64,000 bases of DNA, from contig JBCBOS010000009.1 in the NCBI GenBank assembly GCA_039821145.1, positions 186,001-250,000 of the forward strand, given 5' to 3'. Made by a program: the position numbers and the translations under genes. The stretch comes from JBCCSZ01 sp039821145 (lineage in GTDB: Bacteria; Bacteroidota; Bacteroidia; Chitinophagales; Saprospiraceae). The notes beneath the pieces were generated by a model that saw nothing but the letters and a program-made list of their open reading frames with translations, was not told where the DNA came from and did no database searches. Shown here piece by piece: positions 51,715 through 60,878 of this stretch; the first letter of the stretch is position 1, and each line of letters begins with the position of its first letter.

Positions 51715-53220
51715 ATGAAACAGCAACTTAGCGTTTACAACAGTCTGACAAGACAAAAGGAAGTCTTCCGACCGATACACGAAGGTCGAGTAGGGATGTA
51801 CGTTTGTGGTCCCACTGTATACAGCGATGTCCACTTGGGCAACTGTCGTACGTTCACCAGCTTTGACGTCATCTATCGCTATTTGTGTTATTTGGGCTAT
51901 CAGGTTCGCTATGTGCGCAACATTACCGATGTGGGCCACTTGGTTGGAGATGCAGACACCGGAGCTGAGGACAAGATTTCCAAAAAGGCCCGCCTCGAAC
52001 AGTTGGAGCCCATGGAGGTTGTACAACGCTACACCAATGGTTTTCACGAGATGATGGCCATTTTCAACAACCGAAAGCCCAGCATTGAACCACGGGCTAC
52101 TGGCCACATATTGGGGCAGATCGAGATGGTGCAGCAAATTTTGGACAACGGCTATGCCTATGAGAAGAATGGATCGGTGTATTTTGATACGGTCAAGCTC
52201 GCCAAAGAGCAAGATGTGTATGGCAAATTGTCTGGTCGGGTAGTGGAAGAGTTGATGTCTGAGACAAGAGACGATCTCAAGAATCAGGGTGAGAAAAACC
52301 ATCCCTCTGATTTTGCCATCTGGATCAAGGCCGACCCAACTCACCTCATGCGTTGGAATTCTCCCTGGTCGGAGGGCTTTCCGGGCTGGCACTTGGAGTG
52401 CTCGGTCATGAGTACCAAATACTTGGGCAAGACTTTTGACATTCACGGTGGTGGCAACGACTTGAAATTTCCACATCACGAAAATGAAGTGGCACAAAAC
52501 TTTGGCGCTTGCAAATGTGCGCCGGCCAATTATTGGTTGCATACCAACATGCTGTTGATGAACGGACGGAAAATGTCGAAAAGTGACGACAATTCCATCA
52601 CACCACAAGAGCTGTTTACAGGGGAAAGTCCCCACATCAGCAAGGGCTTCTCGCCCATGTCCATCCGCTTCTTCATGCTGCAGTCGCACTATCGGAGCAC
52701 ACTCGACTTGACCGACGAGGCATTGCTGGCCGCCGAGAAGGGATTCAAACGCCTCATGGAAGGCAATCGCACCCTACAACAGTTGGCACATCCCGGAAAG
52801 GGACAGGCAGGAGAGCTGGACAAAGAGTTGAACGAATTGATCGACGCTGCGCATGCCGACATGAACGACGACTTCAATACACCAAAGGCCTTGGCCCGTC
52901 TATTTGAGATGATCCCTCGGATCAATGGCCTCAAGGGAGGACAGCTCAGCTTTGACGGCCTGAGCCCAGATACTTTGAACCGTTTGAAACAGACTTTTCA
53001 CGACTTTCTGTTCGTTATTTTTGGACTGAAGGACGAGATGCACGAATCCGACAATGGCAACGGAGCCTTCGATGGCCTGATGCAGTTGATCATCGACATC
53101 CGCCAGGAGGCCCGCGCCAAGAAGGATTGGTCAACCTCTGATAAAATCCGGGATGTGTTAAAAGAACTGGACATACAACTCAAGGATGGCAGCGATGGCA
53201 CCCAATGGTCCAAAAATTGA
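51715..53220 (+). CDS. cysS: Cysteinyl-tRNA synthetase
   Basis: CysRS charges tRNA-Cys with cysteine. The 501-residue class I enzyme has the HIGH-type motif in YSDVHLGN and the KMSKS loop in RKMSKSDDN. Zinc ligands are present in YVCGPTVYSD, HLECSVMS and HHENEVAQ. The ATG at 51715 (MKQQLSVYNSLTRQKEVF) matches the family N-terminus. The ATG at 51676 lies in-frame but would add 13 unrelated residues. A -7 element touches the start. The C-terminal tRNA-binding helical domain is complete (ARAKKDWSTSDKIRD). Confidence 0.96.
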   Translation: MKQQLSVYNSLTRQKEVFRPIHEGRVGMYVCGPTVYSDVHLGNCRTFTSFDVIYRYLCYLGYQVRYVRNITDVGHLVGDADTGAEDKISKKARLEQLEPMEVVQRYTNGFHEMMAIFNNRKPSIEPRATGHILGQIEMVQQILDNGYAYEKNGSVYFDTVKLAKEQDVYGKLSGRVVEELMSETRDDLKNQGEKNHPSDFAIWIKADPTHLMRWNSPWSEGFPGWHLECSVMSTKYLGKTFDIHGGGNDLKFPHHENEVAQNFGACKCAPANYWLHTNMLLMNGRKMSKSDDNSITPQELFTGESPHISKGFSPMSIRFFMLQSHYRSTLDLTDEALLAAEKGFKRLMEGNRTLQQLAHPGKGQAGELDKELNELIDAAHADMNDDFNTPKALARLFEMIPRINGLKGGQLSFDGLSPDTLNRLKQTFHDFLFVIFGLKDEMHESDNGNGAFDGLMQLIIDIRQEARAKKDWSTSDKIRDVLKELDIQLKDGSDGTQWSKN

Positions 53221-53250
53221 TCTTTTCCAAAAAATTGAAATGCATTGAAA

Positions 53251-54276
53251 ATGATTTTACAACGCAAAATAGCAATCGCGTTTTTCCTTTGCCTTGGCTT
53301 TGGCCTCTTCTGTACAAGTTGTGGCAATGATTCTTCTTCCCAAAAACCTGGTGGAGAAGAAACCCCTCCGCCCGCAGCAATAAAAAATGTGGTTGTGCCC
53401 AAGTTTGAAAGAGATTCAGCTTATGCATACATCGAAAAGCAGATGAGTTTTGGCCCGCGGGTCCCGAATACAGAGGCCCACCGGAAGTGCAAAGAATGGA
53501 TGGCCGCCAAGCTCGAAAGTTTCAATGCAGAGGTTGTTCTACAGGACTTCGTTGCCAAGCGGTACGATGGTGTCGACCTACAGGGGACCAACGTCATCGG
53601 CCGGATCAATCCAGATGCCAAACGCCGCATCATGCTCAGTGCGCATTGGGACAGCCGCTTCATCTCCGACTACGACGAGGACGAAGACAACCACGACAAA
53701 CCAGTTCCCGGCGCCGACGATGGAGCCAGTGGAGTAGGGGTTTTGTTGGAAATCGCTCGACTGCTGGACAAGTACCCCATTGAGTATGGTGTCGACATCA
53801 TTTTCTGGGATTTAGAGGATCAGGGAGAAGGCCGTGGAGATCAGAACAGTTGGTGTCTGGGCTCGCAGTATTGGTCTCGCAATCCACATGTGAGTGGCTA
53901 CTCTGCCCGCTTTGGCATCTTGCTGGACATGGTGGGCTCGGAAGGTGCTCGCTTTGTCAAGGACGGCATTTCCCGCCGATTTGCTCCACAGGTTGTGAAC
54001 AAAGTGTGGAAAATGGCCAGGGCCATGGGCTATGGCGATTACTTTCAAGACATCAATGGCCCCGAATTGGTAGATGATCACCTGTTCATCAATACCTTGG
54101 CTGGCATTCCCACCATCGACATCATCAATCGGCCCGAAGGATCAAAGACTGGCTTCGGGCACTACTGGCACACTCAAAAAGACGACATCACCGTCATCAG
54201 CAAGCGGGCCTTGCGCGCGGTTGGTCAAACGGTTTGTGCGGTGGTCTATCAAACCGACGGTGGGCGATTTTTGTAG
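53251..54276 (+). CDS. M28-family glutaminyl-peptide cyclotransferase-like lipoprotein
   Basis: A 341-residue exported zinc enzyme. The signal peptide ends in FCTSC (lipobox). The M28 fold shows the metal ligands: AHWDSR, GADDGASG, DLEDQGEG, and HTQKDD near the C-terminus. The blocks WCLGSQYWSRNP, LLDMVGSEGARF and DDHLFINTLAGIPTIDIINR are those of glutaminyl cyclases (QC), which make pyroglutamate at N-termini of exported proteins. In Bacteroidota this activity matters because many exported proteins start with Gln after signal cleavage, as seen here in several genes (ending AQ). The ATG at 53251 is chosen over a TTG at 53245. Confidence 0.9.
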   Translation: MILQRKIAIAFFLCLGFGLFCTSCGNDSSSQKPGGEETPPPAAIKNVVVPKFERDSAYAYIEKQMSFGPRVPNTEAHRKCKEWMAAKLESFNAEVVLQDFVAKRYDGVDLQGTNVIGRINPDAKRRIMLSAHWDSRFISDYDEDEDNHDKPVPGADDGASGVGVLLEIARLLDKYPIEYGVDIIFWDLEDQGEGRGDQNSWCLGSQYWSRNPHVSGYSARFGILLDMVGSEGARFVKDGISRRFAPQVVNKVWKMARAMGYGDYFQDINGPELVDDHLFINTLAGIPTIDIINRPEGSKTGFGHYWHTQKDDITVISKRALRAVGQTVCAVVYQTDGGRFL

Positions 54277-54296
54277 CACGCTGGGATAGAATTTTT

Positions 54297-54326
54297 TTGT
54301 GATTGGCAGGGGCTTGTGTACCTTAG
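54297..54326 (+). promoter_or_regulatory. Promoter of the aldehyde dehydrogenase gene with minimal leader
   Basis: TTG (54297-54299), 19 bases, then TACCTTAG (54319-54326), one mismatch from TAnnTTTG. The ATG at 54332 follows five bases later. As with cysS, the mRNA would have almost no 5' leader. Confidence 0.5.
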
Positions 54327-54331
54327 AGGGC

Positions 54332-55783
54332 ATGGCCCTTGATAAGTACATCAAAAATTACATTGGAGGTGCGCTCATTCCCGCCGATTCAGGCGAATAC
54401 CTCGACAATGCCAATCCTTCTACTGGAAAAATATATTCCTACATTCCCGACTCTGATTCGGTAGATGTCCAAAAGGCAGTGGAAGCTGCAGAACGGGCCC
54501 TGCCCGAGTGGTCTGGCATGGATGTCCAAAAACGCTTTCGCATCCTCATGCGATTGGCCGACATCATCGAACAAAATCTGGAGAGCTTTGCCAAGGCAGA
54601 AACCATCGACTCGGGCAAGCCCCTGGCGACCTCCCGCAGTGTGGACATCCCCAGGGCCCATCAGAATTTTCGGCACTTTGCCACGGCCATCATTCACTTT
54701 TCCTCAGAGGCCCATCCCATGCAGGGGGAGGCTGTCAATTTCACCCTCCGCCAACCCCTTGGCATCGTGGGTTGCATCTCTCCTTGGAATTTGCCGCTTT
54801 ACCTGTTGAGTTGGAAAATTGCGCCGGCCCTGGCTGTTGGCAATTGCGTGATTGCCAAGCCATCGGAAGTGACGCCCATGACGGCCTACTTGTTGTCCAA
54901 GGCTTGCATCGAAGCCGGACTGCCCCCAGGTGTGCTCAGCATCATCCATGGCAAGGGGGCAAAGGCGGGGCAGGCCATCGTGGAACATCCCAAGATCAAG
55001 GCCATTTCCTTTACCGGAGGCACGCGGACCGGGCAGCAGATTGCCTCAGTGGCTGCGCCGATGTTCAAAAAGCTCTCTCTGGAATTGGGGGGGAAAAATC
55101 CCAACATCATCTTTACCGATTGCGATTTTGACGACATGATGGTGCATACCCTTCGATCGTCCTTTGCCAACAATGGACAGATTTGTCTCTGTGGTTCCCG
55201 GATATACATCGAGCGGCCGATCTATCAGAAGTTCAAGGAGGAACTGGTCAAGCGCACGCAATTCCTCAAGGTGGGCGATCCGTTTTCTTCTGTGACTGAC
55301 CAAGGGGCCATGTCCTCCAAGGCACATATGGAAAAGGTGATGGGCTGTTTGTCTCTGGCGGAGGTAGAGGGAGGAACCATCCTATGTGGGGGCCAGCAGG
55401 TGCAGCTCAAAGGCGAATTGGAGCAAGGCTACTTCATGCGTCCGGCAGTCATTGAGGGCCTTCCGATCAATTGTCGGACCAATCAGGAAGAAATTTTTGG
55501 CCCTGTGGTCACCATCGCCCCCTTTGATACAGAGGAGGAGGTGGTCCAATTGGCCAATGGAACAGCGTACGGATTGTCGGCCACGGTTTGGACCAAGGAC
55601 ATCCGGCGGGCACATCGGGTGGCCGAGCAGCTGCAGTCGGGCATTGTCTGGATCAATTGTTGGCTGCTTCGCGACTTGCGCACGCCTTTTGGTGGGACAA
55701 AAAGCTCTGGTGTCGGGCGAGAGGGGGGACTGGAAATCCTGCGTTTTTTCACAGAACCCAAGAATGTTTGTATCAAGTATTGA
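54332..55783 (+). CDS. Aldehyde dehydrogenase family protein (ALDH8-like, possible 2-aminomuconate semialdehyde dehydrogenase)
   Basis: A 483-residue NAD(P)+-dependent aldehyde dehydrogenase. The catalytic Cys lies in NNGQICLCGSRIYIE, the general-base Glu in LELGGKNPN and the NAD loop in SFTGGTRTGQ. The region INCWLLRDLRTPFGGTKSSGVGREGG matches the ALDH8A1/AMSDH type, which oxidises 2-aminomuconate 6-semialdehyde in tryptophan breakdown. Other kynurenine-pathway genes are not adjacent. The ATG at 54332 is selected over the GTG at 54299. Its end overlaps the convergent Uma2 gene by 11 bases. Confidence 0.85.
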   Translation: MALDKYIKNYIGGALIPADSGEYLDNANPSTGKIYSYIPDSDSVDVQKAVEAAERALPEWSGMDVQKRFRILMRLADIIEQNLESFAKAETIDSGKPLATSRSVDIPRAHQNFRHFATAIIHFSSEAHPMQGEAVNFTLRQPLGIVGCISPWNLPLYLLSWKIAPALAVGNCVIAKPSEVTPMTAYLLSKACIEAGLPPGVLSIIHGKGAKAGQAIVEHPKIKAISFTGGTRTGQQIASVAAPMFKKLSLELGGKNPNIIFTDCDFDDMMVHTLRSSFANNGQICLCGSRIYIERPIYQKFKEELVKRTQFLKVGDPFSSVTDQGAMSSKAHMEKVMGCLSLAEVEGGTILCGGQQVQLKGELEQGYFMRPAVIEGLPINCRTNQEEIFGPVVTIAPFDTEEEVVQLANGTAYGLSATVWTKDIRRAHRVAEQLQSGIVWINCWLLRDLRTPFGGTKSSGVGREGGLEILRFFTEPKNVCIKY

Positions 55784-56366
55784 ATTCGTCTGGTTCGATG
55801 TCGTAGTACAGATCGCCCATTTCGATTTGTAGTCCAACGGATTGCAATTCTATGATGCTGGAACGGCCTTCATATCTTTTGATGCTCCACAAATCAGTCT
55901 GAGGCTTTTTGTAAAAAACTTCTACCGATGATTTGCTCTGTTCTATGAGGACATATTCTTGTAGGCTGGGAATCTGGCGATACTTATAAAATTTATCGCC
56001 TCTGTCGTAATCGGCTGTCGACTTCGACAAAACTTCGACAATCAAAATTGGGTTGACAACGGAGTTTTCATCAGTTTCCGACTTTTCTACTTCGCCACAT
56101 ACCACCATGGTGTCGGGGTATACAAATGCATTGAGTGAAGGAATATTCAGTCGGATTTCACTTGTGAGGGCTTTGCAGGAATCATTGCTGGCTCGCAATT
56201 TATTTCGAAGCTCTGAGTAGATGTTGCCACAGAGCAAACCGTGATTGATGGTACCACCCGCAAGAGAGTAGATGTATCCATCATGGTATTCGTATCGGAT
56301 GCCACTTTCCTTTTCTTGTAGGAGATATTCCTGAATCGTCAGTTTTGGCAATTTGGAAGCTTTCAT
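55773..56366 (-). CDS. Uma2 family (DUF820) putative endonuclease
   Basis: A 197-residue member of the Uma2/DUF820 family with a PD-(D/E)XK-like nuclease fold. The N-terminus reads KLTIQEYLLQEKESGIRYEYHDGYIYSLAG, followed by YPDTMVVCG (metal-binding Asp region) and VEVLSKSTADYDRGDKFYKYRQIP (Glu plus Lys region). These genes are abundant in cyanobacteria and some Bacteroidota, often as isolated cassettes of unknown role. It lies 39 bases downstream of mutL on the same strand, and its 3' end overlaps the aldehyde dehydrogenase gene. Confidence 0.88.
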   Translation of the reverse strand: MKASKLPKLTIQEYLLQEKESGIRYEYHDGYIYSLAGGTINHGLLCGNIYSELRNKLRASNDSCKALTSEIRLNIPSLNAFVYPDTMVVCGEVEKSETDENSVVNPILIVEVLSKSTADYDRGDKFYKYRQIPSLQEYVLIEQSKSSVEVFYKKPQTDLWSIKRYEGRSSIIELQSVGLQIEMGDLYYDIEPDEFNT

Positions 56367-56405
56367 TCCTCATTTTTTTGGTCAGAAATATTAATTGCCC
56401 GATTG

Positions 56406-58274
56406 CTAGGTCATGAACCGCCGTTCCAACTCTTCCAATTCATAGGTCAAAAAGCAATGGCGACCCGATGGGCTTTTGAAGGGGACTTGGCAGGCGAAGA
56501 GTTTGTCGATGAGCTCTTGCATCTCGGCTGGATTGAGCTTTTGCCCCCGCTTGATGGCCGCACTTTTGGCCAGCGAACGAGCCAGTTTTTCTTCCAAACC
56601 AAGGTTCATGTCCCTGTTTTGTTTGTACTGCTCGATGAGTGATTCGATCAGTTTTTGCTCGTCCTTTCCCGGATTGAGGTTGGCCGGAATGCCGTGCATG
56701 ACGAAGCTGTCTTTGCCAAATTCCTGGATGTCGAAGCCCAGTTGGTTGACCAGAGGCAGCATTTCCTGCATGATGGGGAAATCAGCCGGTGCCAATTCGA
56801 TGGTCTTGGGGAAGAGTTGTTTTTGGGTGACCGTTTGCTGATTGCTCAATGCCTCCAGATAGCGTTCGTACAAAATCCGTTCGTGGGCGGCCTGCTGGTC
56901 GATGAGGAGGAAACCCGATTTGATGTGGCTGACGATGTAGCTGGAGTGAACCTGATAGGGTTGTCGGGACGACTTGATGAGTTTGTCGCCTCCTTCTCCA
57001 CCCCCCGTTTGCTCCGACCATTGGCTTTCGATGGTGAGGGGAGCGGAAGAATTGACGGTGGCAGGTTCGCTGTTTTGCGAGTTGGGCTCGTCGAGGCCGT
57101 CGTAGAGTTTTTCCCAGTGCTTGAGATTGGAGGACTGTAGCTTTTGGTAGGGACTTTTGTCCTGTGGACGGTAATCCGATGTTCCCTTGCTACCTTGTCC
57201 ATTGGTCTTGGCCTGCTCGCCGGGAGTTCCCGTTTGGTAGCTGCCAAAATTGACATCCTGATCGAAATCGAGCATGGGCGTGATGCTGTGCTGTCCGAGG
57301 GCATGGCGTACGGCTACCTTGAGGTAGTTGTAGACCAGGCGTTCGTCGTCAAACTTGATTTCCTGCTTGGTCGGATGCACGTTGATGTCGATGTGAGTGG
57401 GGTCGATGTCTAGAAATATGATGTAGAGTGGATAGGTATCCTTTTGCAAAATCTCCTCGTAGGCGCCCATGATGGCGTGGTTGAGGTAAGAGCTTTTGAT
57501 GAAGCGGTTGTTGACAAAGAGGAACTGTTCGCCTCGGGTGCGCTTGGCAAATTCGGGTTTGCCGACATAGCCTTCGAGTCGCAGGATGTCCGTTTCCTCT
57601 TTTACAGGCACCAATTTTTTATTGGCATGGCTTCCCAACAGACCCACGATGCGCTGGCGAAGATTTCCTGGGCCGAGGTGATAGACTTCGTTGCCATTGT
57701 GGTGGAGGGAAAAATGCAGGTCGGGATGGGCCAGAGCGATGCGCTGAAACTCATCGTTGATGTGGCGCATTTCCACCGAGTTGGACTTGAGGAAGTTGCG
57801 GCGGGCCGGGATGTTGAAAAAGAGGTTGCGAACGGCGATGCTGGTTCCTGTGGGACATTGACAAGCCTCCTGCAATTTGAGTTCGGAAGCCTCGATCTGC
57901 AGGCGAGTGCCCAACTCCTGGTCCCCTTTGCGGGTACGCATCTCCACTTGGGCCACAGCGGCAATGGAAGCCAATGCTTCGCCTCTGAATCCCATGGTGC
58001 GAATGGAAAAGAGGTCTTCGGTCCGTCGGATCTTGGAGGTAGCGTGTCGTTGGAAGCTGAGGATGCCATCGGACTGGGACATACCACAACCGTTGTCCGT
58101 CACCTGAATGAGGGTTTTCCCCGCATCTTTGACGATCAGTTTGATGTGCGAGCCCCCGGCATCAATGGCATTTTCCATCAATTCCTTCACCACAGAAGCC
58201 GGCCGTTGGATCACTTCCCCGGCTGCGATTTGATTGGCAATGGCATCGGGGAGCAGCTGAATAATATCAGCCAT
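56406..58274 (-). CDS. mutL: DNA mismatch repair protein MutL
   Basis: MutL couples MutS mismatch recognition to downstream repair. The 622-residue protein has the GHKL ATPase blocks NAIDAGGS, TDNGCGM and TMGFRGEAL in the N-terminal third, a transducer domain with QFLFVNNRFIKSS, a poorly conserved linker (about 335-430) and a C-terminal dimerisation domain. D459 starts the DQQAAHERILYE block; endonuclease MutLs have DQHA. The C-terminal CPHGR motif reads SPSGR. Nicking by this protein is therefore doubtful. The ATG at 58274 (MADIIQLLPDAIANQIAAGE) is the family start. A conserved small membrane protein gene is upstream. Confidence 0.95.
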   Translation of the reverse strand: MADIIQLLPDAIANQIAAGEVIQRPASVVKELMENAIDAGGSHIKLIVKDAGKTLIQVTDNGCGMSQSDGILSFQRHATSKIRRTEDLFSIRTMGFRGEALASIAAVAQVEMRTRKGDQELGTRLQIEASELKLQEACQCPTGTSIAVRNLFFNIPARRNFLKSNSVEMRHINDEFQRIALAHPDLHFSLHHNGNEVYHLGPGNLRQRIVGLLGSHANKKLVPVKEETDILRLEGYVGKPEFAKRTRGEQFLFVNNRFIKSSYLNHAIMGAYEEILQKDTYPLYIIFLDIDPTHIDINVHPTKQEIKFDDERLVYNYLKVAVRHALGQHSITPMLDFDQDVNFGSYQTGTPGEQAKTNGQGSKGTSDYRPQDKSPYQKLQSSNLKHWEKLYDGLDEPNSQNSEPATVNSSAPLTIESQWSEQTGGGEGGDKLIKSSRQPYQVHSSYIVSHIKSGFLLIDQQAAHERILYERYLEALSNQQTVTQKQLFPKTIELAPADFPIMQEMLPLVNQLGFDIQEFGKDSFVMHGIPANLNPGKDEQKLIESLIEQYKQNRDMNLGLEEKLARSLAKSAAIKRGQKLNPAEMQELIDKLFACQVPFKSPSGRHCFLTYELEELERRFMT

Positions 58275-58323
58275 ACGATTGACAGTTTTGTTCAAGAAAT
58301 TTTGGATGCCAACACAGCATCTC

Positions 58324-58662
58324 TTACTCTAGAAGCTGGTTGTTCGTCTCAAAATAGTTTGCAATAACAGGCAAATATACTTGAATAAAGAAGAAGGTCA
58401 AGACAACAAGTGCTACGATTACCAACAAAAGCGTCAAATTGGACTTTCTGATCTGCCTTGCGCGATATTGTCGGTCAGAATTGTAAGAGCGGCGAAGTCC
58501 ACCAGAGATGCGCTCTTTGATGGCTTCCGGATCTCCGTCTTTGGCCTTTTGGACATTTTCAATCCGTTGGCGCAGTTCCTCCTTGTCGGGGTCCCAATAA
58601 CGTGGAATGTATTCGAAGCGTTGGTGCTTGGGCGTACGGGAGAGGAATCTGAGTTTGGACAT
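58324..58662 (-). CDS. Small single-pass membrane protein upstream of mutL, hypothetical
   Basis: A 112-residue protein beginning MSKLRFLSRTPKHQRFEYIP, which is basic at its N-terminus. The PRYWDPDKEELRQRIE segment follows, then a charged region and one transmembrane helix (LTLLLVIVALVVLTFFFIQVYLPV) near the C-terminus. A protein of this layout is commonly next to mutL in Bacteroidota; its function is unknown to me. The ATG at 58662 is selected over an upstream ATG two codons earlier (MIM). Confidence 0.75.
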   Translation of the reverse strand: MSKLRFLSRTPKHQRFEYIPRYWDPDKEELRQRIENVQKAKDGDPEAIKERISGGLRRSYNSDRQYRARQIRKSNLTLLLVIVALVVLTFFFIQVYLPVIANYFETNNQLLE

Positions 58663-58979
58663 AATCACTGCTTTAGGTGAAAAATACGACTTTTGCCTGA
58701 CTTAGGCAGGGCTCTCGCCATTTTTTTGGTCGTCACGCAACAAACCTATCATTGCTTTGAAGTGTTACGCTACTTTCTTAAACTTCGTAGAGTGAGTCAT
58801 CAGAGGTTTTGAAGTCATCGTTCAAAAGAAGCCTTCTAAAATACCTCAGCATTCGCACTACAAAACTTAAGATGCAGACTGCTGATTTTTTGGCGGTAAA
58901 CAATGTGGAAATACATATATTTGCATCAATCTTCTAAACATTGAGCCTGTCCAGACAGGTTCTTCATCCTAGCAACGCA
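58663..58979. other. Intergenic region upstream of purF with promoter
   Basis: 317 bases between divergent genes; no gene seen. For purF, TTG at 58890-58892 is followed after 23 bases by TATATTTG (58916-58923), an exact -7 element. Transcription would start near 58930 with a leader of about 50 bases. For the leftward gene a weak TATTTTTC lies at about 58683-58690. No PurR-like palindrome is obvious. Confidence 0.55.
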
Positions 58980-60875
58980 ATGAGCGACCAGATCAAACAC
59001 GAATGTGGCATTGCCCTCGTCAGATTGTTGAAGCCTCTTGACTACTACTATCGGAAGTACGGCACGGCTCTATACGGAATGAACAAATTGCGTCTCTTGA
59101 TGCAAAAACAACGCAATCGCGGGCAGGATGGAGCTGGGGTGGCGACCATCAAGCTCAACCCCAAACCCGGGACCAGGTACATCGATCGCAAGCGAAGCAG
59201 TTCTTCCAGCTATCTCAACGACCTGTTCACCAAAATCTACAACAACTTCAAAGGCCTCAAAAACCACCAGATCAACGACCCGGCCTGGCTCAAAAACAAG
59301 AGACCTTTTACGGGAGAACTTCTCTTGGGGCACTTGCGATATGGAACACACGGCAACAACAGCGTTGATACCTGCCATCCATTCATCCGTCGCAACAATT
59401 GGATCAGCAGAAACCTGGTACTGGCTGGCAACTTCAATATGACCAATGTCGATGAGCTGTTTGAGGAGTTGGTCAGTTTTGGCCAATACCCTGTCGAGCA
59501 TTCTGATACGGTCACCATGCTGGAAAAAATCGGTCACTTCTTGGATGACGAAGTCCAACGACTACACACTTGGTTCAAGCCCGATGGCTACACCAGCCAG
59601 GAAGTCAATGAAATGATCTTTGAGCATCTCGACGTTCAACGCCTCTTGAAGCGGGCGAGCAAAAAACTGGATGGAGGATATGTCATGGCGGGACTGATTG
59701 GCCATGGCGATGCCTTTGTGATGCGCGATCCGGGAGGCATTCGCCCCGCTTATTACTACGCCGATGACGAAGTCGTGGTGGTGGCCTCGGAGCGTCCAGC
59801 CATCCAAACGGCCTTCAACATCCACTACAGCAAGGTACGCGAAATCACCCCTGGCCATGCTTTGGTCATCAAGTGCCACGGAAAGGTCAGTGAAGAGCGT
59901 TTTACCAGCCCCACCAAGATAGCGCCTTGTTCCTTTGAACGCATTTACTTTTCTCGGGGCACGGACAAGGACATTTACCTAGAACGCAAAAAATTGGGGC
60001 AACAATTGGCCAAGCCCATCTTGAAGGCCGTCAAAGGAGACCTGCGCAATACGGTGTTTTCTTTTGTACCCAACACGGCGGAAACTGCTTTTTATGGTAT
60101 GGTGGAGGGCATCAATGACGAGCTCAATAAGATGAAGATTGAAAAGATCATGGCCATGGGCAACGACATCAAGCCCCGGAAATTGGAAAAAGTGCTTTCC
60201 CAGCAAATTCGGGTGGAGAAAATCGTCGTCAAGGATGCCAAACTCCGCACCTTCATCGCCGATGATGCCTCCCGAGATGATCTGGTGTCGCATGTTTACG
60301 ATGTCACCTACGGCATTGTCACCAACGAAAAAGATACCCTGGTCCTCATCGATGATTCCATCGTGCGTGGCACAACTCTCAAGCGAAGCATCTTGAGCAT
60401 CGTGGCCCGACTGCGACCCAAAAAGATCATCATTGTCTCTTCTGCCCCGCAAATTCGCTTCCCGGATTGCTACGGCATAGACATGAGCCGTCTGAAGGAT
60501 TTTGTCGCCTTCCGCGCCTTGGTCGAGCTGATCACAGAGGAAGGGAAGTCCGAGCTATTGGACGAGGCGTATGAGCGATGCAAAGCCCAGGAAAAATTGC
60601 CCAAGGAGCAAGTGACCAACGAGCTGGCCAAGCTGTACGATTTGTTTCCCTACGAGAAGATTTCCAAGAAGATTGCAGAGATTGTGACCCCTGCTGGCAT
60701 CAAGCCCAAGGTAGAGGTCATCTATCAAACCTTGGAGGGATTGCACGAGGCCTGTCCAAATCACAATGGAGATTGGTATTTCTCTGGCGACTTCCCGACT
60801 CCTGGTGGCAACAAAGTGGTCAACCGAGCCTTCATCAACTACATGGAGCGCGTCGATCAACGGGCTTATTTGTAA
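58980..60875 (+). CDS. purF: Amidophosphoribosyltransferase-like enzyme, long Bacteroidota form
   Basis: PurF transfers glutamine amide nitrogen to PRPP, the first step of purine synthesis. The 631-residue protein is longer than E. coli PurF (about 505). The nucleophile is C9 in MSDQIKHECGIA, following a short N-terminal stretch, then NRGQDGAG and GHLRYGTHGNN form the glutaminase site. The phosphoribosyl motif is VLIDDSIVRGTT. An insert between residues about 65 and 100 (RKRSSSSSYLNDLFTKIYNN) and a C-terminal extension account for the extra length. The long form is typical of Bacteroidota, some of which also have a shorter paralogue. The ATG at 58980 is the family start. Confidence 0.9.
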   Translation: MSDQIKHECGIALVRLLKPLDYYYRKYGTALYGMNKLRLLMQKQRNRGQDGAGVATIKLNPKPGTRYIDRKRSSSSSYLNDLFTKIYNNFKGLKNHQINDPAWLKNKRPFTGELLLGHLRYGTHGNNSVDTCHPFIRRNNWISRNLVLAGNFNMTNVDELFEELVSFGQYPVEHSDTVTMLEKIGHFLDDEVQRLHTWFKPDGYTSQEVNEMIFEHLDVQRLLKRASKKLDGGYVMAGLIGHGDAFVMRDPGGIRPAYYYADDEVVVVASERPAIQTAFNIHYSKVREITPGHALVIKCHGKVSEERFTSPTKIAPCSFERIYFSRGTDKDIYLERKKLGQQLAKPILKAVKGDLRNTVFSFVPNTAETAFYGMVEGINDELNKMKIEKIMAMGNDIKPRKLEKVLSQQIRVEKIVVKDAKLRTFIADDASRDDLVSHVYDVTYGIVTNEKDTLVLIDDSIVRGTTLKRSILSIVARLRPKKIIIVSSAPQIRFPDCYGIDMSRLKDFVAFRALVELITEEGKSELLDEAYERCKAQEKLPKEQVTNELAKLYDLFPYEKISKKIAEIVTPAGIKPKVEVIYQTLEGLHEACPNHNGDWYFSGDFPTPGGNKVVNRAFINYMERVDQRAYL

Positions 60876-60878
60876 TCA

